Source of the DNA: Zopfochytrium polystomum
Lineage: Eukaryota > Chytridiomycota > Chytridiomycetes > Chytridiales > Chytridiaceae
Reading direction: 5' to 3'
Assembly: GCA_025765615.1 (NCBI GenBank)
Contig: JAIVFJ010000017.1
Span: 310,001-374,000 of the forward strand
Length of the DNA: 64,000 nt
Both the position numbers and the translations under genes were made by a program. Of this stretch, positions 48,718 through 61,100 are shown in pieces (positions within the stretch are counted from its first letter, which is position 1; the number at the start of each line of letters is the position of its first letter). Under the pieces are notes generated by a model. The model ran no database searches, was not told the DNA's origin, and saw nothing but the letters and a program-made list of their open reading frames with translations.

Positions 48718-50090
48718 GACAGCGGTCATGCAAAGATTGCGATGGTTGAGGAGCCTTGATGTCAGCGCGACATATGCTCTTTGGTCATTGTGCAAACTTG
48801 GCGAATTTCAGTTTGGTGCCTTATTGGTCGTTTTCTTGCTTGTGTCTTTGTGTTAATAGGCTTGCTGTCTGTTTTTATATTTGTTTACATGTTTTATGAT
48901 CGTCATTAAAGGCTTGTAGTAGGTTTTTATATTTGTTTACGCGTTATTATCATCCCTGTTGTGAAGTTGAAGGTGGGGTTTCCCTCCAGTGCTCTCAAGT
49001 AATGAGCTTTCTTTAATGCAACAAATTTCTCAGGAATGTATTCTTCGAACTCACTTATGTCATGGACTTGCCGATATTGCGGGAGGTCTTCTTCCGGGAA
49101 GAGCGAAAGAACTGCGCCGCTCGTTTTTTTTTTTGCTTTTTTTTTCTTCGTTGTCGCTTTGTGTGGTTGGTTGGTGTTGATCAGCAATTGTAACCTTGTT
49201 TCCTTTTCTATCGTGTACCGTCTTTCTTTGCTCAGTTATTACAACTCCATTTTTTTGTTTCGTTGTTTCGACTTCTGTTTGCTGTTTCCTGTGTTAGTGT
49301 TTGTTAGTTGTTATATATTGACCGTTATGAGCTTTTTCAGCTGTGCTTGCACGTTTCGATTCGAACACACGAATGCTTGATGAAATGGCGTCGCCCGTGC
49401 TAAGAAGAGACGCTGATGGGAGATGGGGAAGCGCCGCCAAATAATTAGCGACTACAATTAAGGAAAAAACTATAACAGAGAGAGGGTCGTTCAATTGCGC
49501 CAAGCGATAAGGGCAGAAACAGAAAGAAACAAGCGTTCCCCCCAAAAAGAACACGATCCTCTCACTCACGAACCAGTCACCCGGTCGCTGTGCCGCGCTT
49601 TTTCCCATCGGGATTCGACCACAAGCAAAACAGCCCCCTCCATCTAATCGCCGACTCTGCATCCCCCCCTCCCCCTCTGTTCCCTCACTCGCCCAACGAG
49701 CACTTCTAGGAGGCGTGTCGAACAAGCAACGGAGTACCGGTCGCTGGACTGGCCCGTTCAGAACGCGCGTTCTCGGGCCTTGAACCCCGTACCCTCCCTC
49801 GGCCTTGCCAGACGGTTGGGGGTCCCTTCTCGCTCTGCTGTCTCCCAGCAGATCCAGGCACAAAGGGGTCTCCATCCTGCATCCCGCCACAGTTCATTCA
49901 CGTTAAGCGGTGGCTATCGATGCTGCCGGATTCGGCGTTGAATCGAGTGACAATGCCGGCCCTCAACGATCCAGCGAATTGTCTGATGGATTTTGACAAT
50001 TTCTAAGAATTGTCTCATGCGTCTCGATTGGACAGCAACACTCTTGAACGAACACTTTATCATACGAAGTGAAGTGCACACATCGTCGGT
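48718..50090. other. Gene-poor region
   Basis: T-rich DNA downstream of the hypothetical frame. Apart from one small minus-strand frame (48927-49187) and the RAT1-like fragment that begins at 50091, nothing coding is supported. Confidence 0.45.
48927..49187 (-). CDS. Small ORF of uncertain reality
   Basis: 86 codons. The half from 49130 down reads EEDLPQYRQVHDISEFEEYI and PEKFVALKKAHYLRALEGNP, whose charge pattern looks like real protein, while the start is Lys-rich low complexity. No family recognised. May be an exon or a relic of a longer gene. Confidence 0.2.
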   Translation of the reverse strand: MLINTNQPHKATTKKKKAKKKTSGAVLSLFPEEDLPQYRQVHDISEFEEYIPEKFVALKKAHYLRALEGNPTFNFTTGMIITRKQI

Positions 50091-50275
50091 GGCTTCCTTC
50101 TCCGCTTGCCGCGATCCTCATCCACATGATGTCCCCCTGGTTCAGGTGACTTCCGCGGCAGACTTGACGCCCTTGAGCAGGACTGCCACAAAGCGAACGA
50201 AAGGCTTAGGCGGGTCGGGCATAAAGTACAAGGCGGAGATGGATTGGTTGCCCTGGATGGAGAGGGCTGAGCTGC
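50091..50275 (-). pseudogene. Truncated duplicate of a RAT1 last-exon segment
   Basis: By eye about 90% identical over some 165 bases to 15299-15462, inside the last exon of RAT1. Shared stretches include CTTGCCGCGATCCTCA and AAGCGAACGAAAGGCTTAGG followed by CGGGTCGGGCAT. The copy has single-base insertions (CAGGTGACTT for CAGTGACTT; CAGACTTG for CAGCTTG) that break the reading frame, and nothing else of RAT1 is present on either side. It is a non-functional fragment left by segmental duplication or repair. Confidence 0.88.
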
Positions 50276-50456
50276 ACGGGAAATGTTTGTGTGTTTAGTT
50301 GATTCTGTGGTCCCGTCGCGAAATCTAGGCCGAGAGCAAAAAGAAAAGAAAAAAAAAAAAAGAAGAAAAAAAAAAAGGAAACAGCCAGCCGATTAATCAG
50401 TGCTTTGGCTGTTGCGGTGCGCGATGGGGCCGTCTGTCTGACTATCTGTCTCTCGC

Positions 50457-50494
<38 letters not shown>

Positions 50495-50812
50495 CGCCCT
50501 TTCCCCATCATCCATCCACCTTGTACTCACTTCCATTTTCGGCAGAACCCCATCAAAAGTGGGGAATTCGTCGCCCATTCCTGAAGACAGAAAAAAAAAG
50601 GGAGCAAAAAGCGACAGTCCAAAAACAAACAAACAAACAACGAGCAGAAAAAAAAAAAAAAAAAAATCAAGCAATAGAAGGTCGCCCATAGAAAGACAGA
50701 CGAGCGGTTGAGTGGTTGGTGTGTGGTCCGTCGCACACACCCGTCTCTCCCTCCCACCCACACTGGCCACCGAATAGACACTGCAGCAGTCCATCAAAGT
50801 ACCTCACTCACG
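50276..50812. promoter_or_regulatory. Upstream region of TM-SH3 copy 2 with A and T homopolymers
   Basis: Contains A-rich runs (50337-50380, 50646-50667), a T run of about 31 bases (50461-50491) and CAAACAAACAAACAA (50626-50641) before the ATG at 50813. Probably promoter and 5' UTR. Confidence 0.5.
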
Positions 50813-52876
50813 ATGTCGACCGTTACTCCGCCGTTCGTCCAGAACGGTTGCCTGTTCCTCGACGATCAGTCTCCTTGCGGTCCCGAGTACTACGGCTATC
50901 CGGTCGCCAGCTCCTCGGTTGCGGCCGTCACTTGGACCGACTACGACTCTTTCGTCACTGCCCTCAAAGCGAGGGTTGAAGAGTCATCCGTGATAACGAG
51001 CTTCAAATCGGCCTACTCCTGCTCGTCCACAAACGCCTTCGATCTGGTGGACGCCATCAATGCGATGCGCTACCAGTACTCATACCAGTGCGCCACTATA
51101 ATCGCAAACTCCATCAACAGCGGGATTTGCAGCCCCTTGCCAGTTTCGGGAACCCAGCTCCATCCCGTCGGCCCGCTTGTGTGCCAATCTTCCTGCGATC
51201 TGGCGGTAGCCTCCTACAGCAGTATTATCTTGAATAGCGATGTTTGCACAAACCAGACCATCACTGCTTCGAAAGTGACCGCCTACTCAACGTCCTGCAA
51301 CAACACTGCCAGCTACATCTCGAAGAATGACGGCTTCTGCTCGGAGGGGGTCTCGGGAACCTACGATGAAAAGAACAACTGCGGTGGGGACAAGTCACTT
51401 TTTGGTTGCTGCTACTAACCAGTACGTTGATGTTTAGGCTTCCGATCCAAAGACATTGCTTTGAAGCATTGCCCAACGCTGAAGGACAGTTGTTGCGTTG
51501 CATTTACAGGCGAAAAATGTCGTTGCTTCCACATCGTCCTCGTCATCCTCCTCAGTCCGTGCTGCAGCCTCTTCGTCGTCTGTCAGCTCTGCCTCCCCCG
51601 CAGCTACATCCGGCGGTGTCTCGTCAGGGGGCTCATCTGGGGTCAACATGTCGACGATCATTCCAATTGTTGTGGTTGTTGGCGCTCTTATCATTGTAGC
51701 TTTGATTTCAGCCGTCATATACTCGAAACGGCGCAGACAACCTCCCCCTCAGATGGATTTGAAACCTTACCAGTACGGAACCGGCACCAACCTGAAAGAT
51801 GATTCGAAGCCTGGGTTCACCAACTTCAATAATGGAGGAACTAGCCCGCAGGCGCAAGCGTCCAAAAGCGGATTTGGCATTGTGCAACCCCAAGGCTTCG
51901 GTGCCAACAATAACTTCTCTGGCGCCAACAGCTTTGGCAATGGGAGCAACAACCCGCAATACGGAGGAATGAATGCGGTGACTACCGACTACTCTCAATA
52001 TGGTGCCATCCCGCGGCTTCGCCAGCCAGCCCCCATCCGCACACTCCGGTTTCTCTCAAACCACACTCCCGCTCCAAGCGTACAACCCTGTGCAGCAGGG
52101 ATACTCCCCTTCAACCAGCCAGAGCTATTCCGGCCAGCCGGCTCAGTCTTCGCCTCCGCCACAAACCTACGGGTCAGCGTACAGTCAGCCGACATCACCT
52201 CAGCAGTATGGGCAGCAACAGCAGCCAGCAGCAGCAATACACCCCGCAGACTTCTGCCTCTTCGACCCGCTCTCTGAACAATCCTTCCACCAGCCAGTTC
52301 AACGTTAGCGCTACGGCTGCGTCGGCGCCCATTCCTTCGTATGAGTCTCTCGTAGCGTCCGGTGCCACATCTGCCCCTGCTCGTCGCAGCTCCATTGAAA
52401 AGCGCCCACTCAACTCCGCCTCTAGTGCGACCAACTCTATTTCATACGCCGGCCAGCCGCAGCGTCTGAACATCAACGGTATGCCCGCTGGGACGGCGTC
52501 CGGTGTTCCGCCCTCGCCAGCACCATCAGGCAGTATCGCACCCTCTATCTCTTCCTCTACTGCTTCGGCACCGTTGGTCATGCGCGTGCTGCACCCGTAT
52601 GCGCCCACGCTGAACGACGAGCTAGAACTCGTCGTGGGGCAGGAGGTTATTGTGTTGCGTGCGTTTGACGATGGCTGGGGACTCGGTACTACGCCATCCA
52701 ATGGGGCGCAAGGCGCATTCCCTCTCGTTTGCGTCACAAGTGGAGTTGGAAGCGAGACTGGAAGCGTTGTTAGCGATGCCCTGTCCAGTTTGGCTCCAGA
52801 AGATCGCGAGAAGCAATACCGTCTCAGTGCTATGATTCAGAAAGGGGCGAAGAGAGAATCGAGCATTGTTCGTTAA
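50813..52876 (+). CDS. Cys-rich surface protein with single TM and C-terminal SH3 domain (copy 2)
   Basis: Exons 50813-51383 and 51438-52876; exon 2 needs three single surplus bases (near 51496, 52000 and 52225) to stay open, giving about 668 residues. Extracellular part: FVQNGCLFLDDQSPCGPEYY, FKSAYSCSSTNAFDLVDAIN, MRYQYSYQCATIIANSINSG, VCQSSCDLAVASYSSII, then across the intron NCGFRSKDIALKHCPTLKDS and CC. The TM segment is STIIPIVVVVGALIIVALIS, followed by KRRRQ (stop-transfer), a Gln/Ser/Pro-rich cytosolic linker, and an SH3 domain (VMRVLHPYAPTLNDELELVV, VLRAFDDGWGLG, GAFPLVCV). No cleavable signal peptide is obvious. Same family as 35742-37904. The frame changes could be sequence errors or real lesions. 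Confidence 0.8.
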
Positions 52877-53133
52877 TGGTTGGAAACAAGGTTGTTTCTT
52901 GCCCGTGATCTTTCGACGATAATCCTTACTATTCCCTGTTCCTTTATGATTGTTCCTTTGTCTTTATCTCTCGTTTTTTTTTGATGGCTGCGGTCTTTCG
53001 AGCCCCTGTTCTGTGTACCTGTAGACGTGTTCATGCGAAAAAGTTGATCCCAAATTCGCCTGACAAGTCATCATTTTGTCCGGGCGGGTTGTCCAGAAAA
53101 GAAACGCGAGCTGACGACCAACGCCACAGCAGA

Positions 53134-56100
53134 ATGTCGACCGGCAAAGGCCAGCGGACGATCACGTCCTTCTTCAAGTCGCCAGCCTCGGCCCGACCCC
53201 TTCCCGTTCACTCGTCATCTACATCGACTCCTCCGCATCAGCAGCCGCGCCCATTGGTCGAGATCGCACCTAACTCACCGTCCTGGGACTCTGGGTCTCC
53301 GTCGGGCCTATGCAAAGCCATCTCGTCGCCGTTCGGAACCCCGACGCCACAGACCCGCTCCCGCGCTTGCTCCAACGACAACAACCGAATGCTGGTCGAC
53401 GCTGCAGATGATGACGAAATCCCTTTGCGTTTGAAAGTAAGAGCGGGAAGATGCGACGATCTTTATCGACGTCCCTGATACACGCGACACTGAGATTTCG
53501 ATTCTTACTTGTCCACCTTGGGCTTGGGTAAATGTGCAGACTCGGTCCCGATCAGCCATCGCATCCATTGTTGAATCAGATAACGAGGACGATGTTGCCA
53601 ACGGAGGCTCAGGTTTGGTCAAATGTGTCTCGTTGGCGAGGCCTTTCACGCAGCGGCAGACTAATGTCGACTTCAGCCCTCAGAAGCAAGAGAAAAGCAG
53701 TTGACGATGAATACCAGCCTGATGGTTGTAGCTGATTTTGATCTATGGAAGACAGTCTTGTTGACGATTGTTCGTTTCAGGGACTGACGATGAAGATGGA
53801 CTGAGAGAGCGAAAGAGGACGAGACCATCCTTGGCAACCACGCCGATTTCGAATAAATCTTTGGATCGATTTGGCGCCAGTTCTCTGCGGACTCCAACGT
53901 CCCATGCATCAGTAGGTTCTTTCAAAGCGAAGTCATGTTCCCATAACTAGATTATCCAGCCCCAATCGGAAGGCACCCCCACCGCATGGAAGTCCCCTTC
54001 GTGCCTGACCGCTTCCGCGGATAAACGCAAGGTTCTCCAAGAATTTGCTTGTTTGTCACTGATCTTTCTCGCCTCAGTCGCGTGTAGATGATTTCAAAAA
54101 GCGAAATGAAGACCGTTACTCTTGGCTGGAAGATATCCGGGATGCCGACAAACGCAGGCCAGGTAGCTCTTACCTCGCAGAGATGAGAAACTTATGTCAT
54201 TTAGATGATCCCGACTACGACCCACGAACGTTGTACATTCCGACCACGGCCTGGTCAAAATTCTCTCCATTTGAGACTCAGTTTTGGCAAATCAAAGCAA
54301 CCCATTGGGACACTGTCGTTCTTCTTTAAAAAGGGGAAATTTTATGGTACGTACTGAAGATTGGCTGGTGCTCGCCGCCCTGACAACGTCCAGAGCTGTA
54401 TGAGAAAGACGCAGATATTGCTCATCAGGAGTTCGACTGGAAGCTCACAGACCGCGTCAATATGAAAATGTGCGGGGTCCCGGAAAGCAGCTTCGAGACT
54501 TGGGTACGGTAAAGGTCGAAAAACTCGGCGAACCTGACTACCTGCCAGGCTTCACAATTCGTTGCCAAAGGGTACAAAGTTGCAAAAGTGGATCAGGCAG
54601 AGAGCCAAGTCGCAAAAGATATCCGAGAAAGGAAACAAGGCACCGCAGGCTCATCTAAGAAGGTGCTGTTCAAAGTCACCAAAACTTGAGCTTAACTCAT
54701 TTCCAGGAGGAGAAAATTCTCAGGCGAGAGCTTACGATGGTCTTAACGGCGGGAACGCTGGTCGATTCTGCACTTCTTACGAACGACATGGCTACCTACT
54801 GCATGGCTATTAAGGTTTGCTTCAAAAAAACTCGTACCTTACGGAAACTCAAATTGTCGCGCAGGAAGGTGTTGTCGCCGATCACGAGGCGCCTTCTTTC
54901 GGAATCTGCTTTGTAGATACAGCGACCGCAGAGTTCCGCATCTCCGCGTTTAAGGATGACGTCGATCGCACAAAACTAGAGACTATTATTCTTCAAATTA
55001 AACCAAAAGAGCTCGTGTTGGAAAAGGTACATCATCTTCATCGCGCTTTGAGACCAACTAATTTGAATCAAGGGTCTTGTGAGCCCAATAACCGCTCGCC
55101 TTCTCAAGAACTGCCTCGACAACCCCATCTACAACTATCTGCTACCTGATGAGGAGTTTTGGGACTCTGCAACAACATTAATGGAACTGGAAGCTTCGGG
55201 CAGTTTTGCTGAAAATGGAGGTGAAGAAGAATCCATAAAATTCCTGATGAACCGTAAGAGTTTGAGCACTCACCTTTGGCTGCAGTGACAACTTGGCCCC
55301 CAGCGATGGCTGCTGTTTTTGACAACGCCATCGCTTTGTCTGCAATTGGAGGCTTAGTCTCCTATCTGAGAACGGTTCGACTATTTCGCTTGTTTCGCTT
55401 TGATGTTAACTCTTCATTCTAAGTTGAAACTTGACTCTGAACTCTTGTCGGCTCGAAATTTCCACGAGTACGATCCCCTGCGGCAGTCTGGATCATTAAT
55501 AATTGATGGACAGACCCTGTTGAACTTGGAAGTTTTCGAAAATTCCACTGACGGCAGTGCGGAAGGCACACTCATCAAACTTTTGAATCATTGCATGACA
55601 CCTTCTGGTACAGTCGTCTTTTCTTTGCTTTATGGCCCAACTGATTTGGATTTCAGGAAAGCGATTGTTTAAGAGGTTTGTGCTAGGGTAACTTTCTTTC
55701 CTCACATCGTTGAAAACAGTTGGGTATGCCATCCGTTATACGACTTGGAGGCGATAAATCAAAGATTAGATGCAGTTGACGACATTTTCGATTCTGATCT
55801 TGGGCAGGGTATGCTATAGGAGGCTGGAAGTTGGTAGTAACCGCCTCGCTATCCTTCAGATATTTTGTCAACTTGCCTCAAGCGACTTCCAGATTTGGAG
55901 CGGACAATCTCGCGAATACATGCTGGGACTTGTCGAGTGAAGGACTTTATTGCATGTTTAACAGCATATACCCAGATTTTCGTGAGTTCTGTCAAATTAC
56001 AACTCTTCGGCTGAACTTTTCAACTCGTTTCTAGAACATGGCAAATGACTTGAAAGAAAACTTCTCGCCGAAATCGAAACGTTTGCAGCATCTTATTTCA

Positions 56101-57951
56101 AGCGGTTTCCCCACCGAAAGTCAGGATCGCTTGGAGTTCTTCCACAAAGCGTTTGACAAAGACGAATCACTGGAGACGGGTGTGATGCTCAAACGCTCTT
56201 CTTGCTCGTCGCTCTGACAAACTTTTCAGGCGACATTTGTGTGCATCCTGGCTTCGACGAGGTTTTTGACCAAGCGGCGGACGAATTTGCTGCAGTTGAG
56301 AAGGAGCTGGAAGAATACCGAAAGAAGCAAGCAGCTGCGCTTGGGGTGAAGAATTTATCATACAAAGACCTCGGGAAGGACCTCTTTCAGCTGGAAGTTC
56401 CCTCAAGAGTGCAGGTTCCCAGCAAGTGGAAGCTGATGTCAAAGACACAATCTGTCAACCGATATTACACAAAAGAACTGGAGGCGCTGATACAGCGGTT
56501 CTTGGAAGTCCGTGAAGGGCGAGAAGAAGCTCTTCGGAACGTGCGAGGCCGCATGTACCGGAAGTTTGATGAGACTTACTCGCAATGGCTGCAAGTAGTG
56601 CGCACCGTGGCCGAGTTGGATTGTCTCCAAAGTTTGGCTCGATGCCGGGGTTGGCTCGACACACCTATTTGTCGACCAAAGTTTGTGAGCGCGGACAAGA
56701 ACTTTCTGCAGATCAAAAATATTCGGCACCCTTGTGTATCTGAGTGAGTTGGAAATTCGATTGGCAACCCAACAAATTTCAACTAACCCCGCCCTCCAGA
56801 CCTGGAAAGGACTTCATTCCGAACGATGTTTCGCTTGGTGGCGATGATTCAAATATGATACTCTTGACGGGACCAAACATGGGAGGGAAGTCCACTCTGT
56901 TGCGCCAGGTTGGTGGTTTTTCGCCCATTATGTTTCAAGTTTCCTGAAGCCCTCTTTTCAGACTTGCATAGCAGTCATCATGGCACAGCTTGGATGCTAC
57001 GTGCCTGCCGAATCGTGCACACTGACACCATTTGACCGCATTTTCACGAGAATTGGAGCGAACGACAACATAATGGCTGGGCAATCGACCTTCATGGTAC
57101 TCTTTACCCGTCACTTTTAACCACTCCGCTTACCCTGTGTCGACGGCCATTAGGTTGAGCTGTCGGAAACCTCCAAAATCCTGCGCGAGGCGTCTCGCCG
57201 GTCCTTGGTCATTCTGGATGAGCTGGGGCGGGGCACAAGCACGTTCGATGGATTTGCCATCGCGTTCTCCGTTTTGCATTACCTGTCAACCCGAGTTGGC
57301 TGCGTGGGACTGTTCAGCACTCATTACGGTATGCTTACCAAGGAGTTCGAAAACAACAAAGTAAGTTGCTTTTGGTGACATCGTTGAGATTTGACAGAGT
57401 TCTGTAAAAGCTTGTCGCTTTGAAGTATATGAATTTTGCGACGGATGAAAGAAAGTGGGTATCTTTGCGAGAGACATTTAACCATTTGGACGATACTAAT
57501 TCTCATTTTTTTCGATTAAAGCCGAGACGTCACCTTTCTGTACAAGCTTGTGGACGGAGTCTGTCCAAAAAGCTTTGGAATGAACGTTGCAAGTATGGCT
57601 GGGGTACCTCCACAGGTGAGCAGGCTCTGGTGGCTGAAGCCAAGCTTTTTTGAACTTTCAACGCGAACTTTGCACCTCCCTCAGATCGTCGACAAGGCGG
57701 AATGCGTTGCTGCCCAGTTTGAAGAGCAGCTGAAAATGGTTCAAGCCGGAGGAAGGTGAGCAAAGACAGGGATTGTTTCTCGCAAATTGGTTGGGCGAAA
57801 TTGCACTTCTAACCATGGAAAATTGTGACCCGTTCCGTTGCGTGCCAGCGCCACCCCCGTCCGCATGTCGAGGCACGCCGATTTCGCCGCCCTGTGGAAG
57901 AGTTCGGGTGATCCTGCGGTGGTCAATGCAATCCTGAAGTCCCTGTGCTAG
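53134..57951 (+). CDS. MSH6: DNA mismatch repair protein Msh6
   Basis: Partner of Msh2 in MutSalpha, which recognises base mismatches and small loops. The start [17 protein letters not shown] carries the PCNA-binding PIP box (QRTITSFF). Many exons follow: MutS I with [16 protein letters not shown] and [20 protein letters not shown] (mismatch-reading Phe in KFYE), [49 protein letters not shown], the connector [18 protein letters not shown], core [17 protein letters not shown], clamp, and the ATPase with Walker [31 protein letters not shown], Walker [16 protein letters not shown] and FSTHYG. The tail ends [17 protein letters not shown]. At 54324-54329 the conserved frame meets CTT TAA; the protein continues one base later. 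One join (55254-55285) implies a 32-nt intron. Otherwise the gene is intact. Confidence 0.95.
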
Positions 57952-58155
57952 TGTTGTTGTGAGGGCGTCGGTTTAATACCAAGATCTCGACAATCTCACA
58001 AAATTGTCAGTGAGGGAGAGCGAGGAGATGTGAAAGGAGATCGGAGACAAAAAGTACGGAAACAAACGAAAACCGAAAGGAAAAAAAAAAGAAGAAAAAA
58101 CAGAAAAAATTCTGTCCCGCGACCAAACCATCTTGTGGACACGACCGAAAAGGAG

Positions 58156-61100
58156 ATGGGACGGCGCACGGGACGCGCTGCTGCCGCTGCCCCTGCCGCC
58201 GCTTCCCCTTCTGCTGCCCCAGCTACCACAGCCGCCGTGGACGCCAGTGTCACGCGTCACCAGAGTGGCAGCAGCTTCAATGACGGCGACGGCGGGCTCC
58301 GCGACAGCCGCACGGGCAGCGGCAGCGGGACCACCAACCTTGCGAGCAATGGCGTGGTCGACGCCGGTGGCAGTGTGGACGCATCTGACAAGGGCCACCG
58401 CGACGACCTCCCCTCGTCGCAACCTGCACTACACAATGCCATGCCCCGAGCTGGTGTTGCACGCCTTACAGCTCCTCCTCACGGTTCCTTAGCCCCCTTG
58501 GCCGCATCGGCTTCAAAGGACCCAACTGCACTTCGCGAAGCCGCGCTGCCTCTGCGAAAGCTCTCATTCCTTGCAAACCGTCGCAGCTCCAACACAGACA
58601 CCTCAAGCCCTGCCACAGGGAACTCGAACGGCTCCAGCCCTCATCCCGACATGTATGTATGGAACCCGACTCGCTCATTCAGCTACAGCGAGCAGGAAGC
58701 CCAGCTGTGGAGCGGGGTCCACCCTAGATCAGCTTCGCCGGATTCTCCCACCGACAGCAACTTCAGTTCCGGCGGTTTGCACTCGTCTGGTGCTGCATCC
58801 GGCCCCTTCTTTGTTCAACGTGCCAGCAGCTTCAGACGCAGATGGTTTCGGCCATCCGGCGACGACTATAAAGATCGTAGAAACTCTTCGAGACAGCGAA
58901 GCACTTCGCGGCCGCCAGCGTCGCCCGGCAGTGCCTCTAAACGTTCTTCCTCCTTACCAAGAACCCCCATCACGCCAACAACACCAAATACATTGTCCGT
59001 CCCAGATCTTACTATGCATCCGCCCCAGCGGGCCATACCCTCGTTTGTGCCTTTGGATGCCGTCGATTTTTCTGTTGACACTGTTCAGGCGGCAACCGGC
59101 ATGGCTGCCAATTCTGATATCCGCCCGGCAGAAGCTGCGCCTCCAGAACCGGAGACCGTCGTGGCTACGCCAGCAGTGCCTGTTGTCGTCAAGTCCGCAT
59201 CCAACTCGTCCCTCGCGAGCTCCATCAATCCGGCCATGTGGTTCAAGCGGGCTATCGGCAGCTCTCAAAACCAGGCAACCACTGCGGGGGACGATTCCTC
59301 AAAACCACCCCCACCCGACAAAGCTCAAGCTTCTTCCTCCACCGTTCCGGAAAGGATGGTCAGAGGTGAGTCTGGGCGCGGTCGAGCTCCCCTGTCACCG
59401 CCTTCTGTCCCAGCTTGGGTTACCGGCAGGGCCATTCCACCGCCAACATCCACTCAGGCGAACACTGGCGGTGTCCCCATGTCTGGAACGAGCGCCCGAG
59501 CAGCTGAAAATCCATCTCCCGTCCGTGGCCGCAACGCGTCCATGGCGAATACCGCCAACGAAGAAAACACGCCAACAAGAGCAACGCTGGCGCAGAGTGG
59601 TCCTTTGGCTTCGCCAGGAATGGCGGCGATCGAAGAAGAAAACGAGACTGCAGCTTCACCACTGCCAGTAAACAGTGATGGAACTGGAACCGCTGTTCTC
59701 ACAAAGGCGCTGAATTTCGTCTTCGGCGGCAACGCCCGCTCTCCCTCACCGTCAGCAAGACCAGCGCCGACCGCAGCACCGAACACTACTTCGACCGACG
59801 GAAGTAGCTTCATTCCAATCGCGAACAGTAACGGCTCTAACGAAAATAATCACACGTCCTTGCAATCTGTGAACCCCGCGGGAGGACTGTCTTCCTCTCG
59901 TGGATTGTCCGAACCGATCACTGTGGATCCTACTTTGCGTTGGCTGGATTTGTACGTCGAAGCTGAGAACAACGCCGACGACGACGCCTCCGAGTCAGAA
60001 ACCAACCTGGAAAATGAGGAGGAGCAGTCCTCACCTCAAATCCTTGGTTCAAGACCGTCTCCGCATGGCTCCATTCGAAAGCGAGCTCATCGGACTCGCA
60101 GGCCGGCGTTTTTTCGAGCGAGTAGCATCAACACCGGACAAAGCACGGTGGGTCGTTCTGCGTTGGGAAGTGGCAGCGAGGGCTTAGGCTCTCCTATTAC
60201 GTCGAGAAGCTCAGTTCGCCGTAAGAGCGAGGGACTTATTATAGGAAGCAGCCATGGAAAAGTGAGACTGGATTCGAACGCTTCTTCTATGGTTTCTATA
60301 CGCGGTAGTCAAGACGATGATGCCGGTGCGGCGGATTACGTTGGAGGACTGTCGACAACGCCAAGCGAACCATGGTCTTTCGGAACCCTTTTCCCATCCG
60401 GTGGTGGCGGCAGTGCAGTTGGTGGAACGGTAGGAAAGAGTAAAGGCGCTAACAAGACCCCATTCGCCTTGCAGAACTGGTTCATCACTATTGGTGGAGG
60501 CAACAGCGATAAAACTGTTCGTCGCCAAAAGCGATGGCGAAAAAGGCGGTCAGATGTCGGCTTGCCAACCGTTCTCGATCGGGACACCGACGAAGATGGA
60601 GACGACGACGGCACGGTGAAAGTGGCTACAACCTTAGTGAGACCCGCGGCAAGCTCGAGCACCTTCGTCGAGGATGATCCAGGAGCGAATGCCGCAATTC
60701 AAATTGAAGGCGAATCACGCGCGACTTTACAATCCCCGGAGAATGTCGATTCGCCATCTGGAACGCCCACAAAGTTCGACATTGGCGCCATGCGACTATC
60801 TGCTTTTAGCATTGACGCCCAGTTTGCGGACGAAGAAAGTGACGAAGAACCAAACCCGCAAGAACTCGCAAAACGGCCGGTCCGCCAGAGACGGCGTGGG
60901 GAAAGGAAATCGCTCTGGATCAGCAGTCTCCCACCGCCAAACCGCGGTCCCACGAGCGATGATTCGGTTCAGCCCCCATCTCAAGGAAGGCAGAAGTCTC
61001 GCTCACTCCCACTTGCCGCTCGAAGGAATACGGAGAGACCGTCTATAATCATCGAAAGGCGAGCCAATCAAGGATCGGCCGGCACGGACACTGATACCCA

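Noticed and set aside
49700..49900. Possible tRNA-like GGTTC/GAACCC patches
   Set aside because: No acceptor-stem pairing or anticodon arm could be built; no RNA gene was found in the window.
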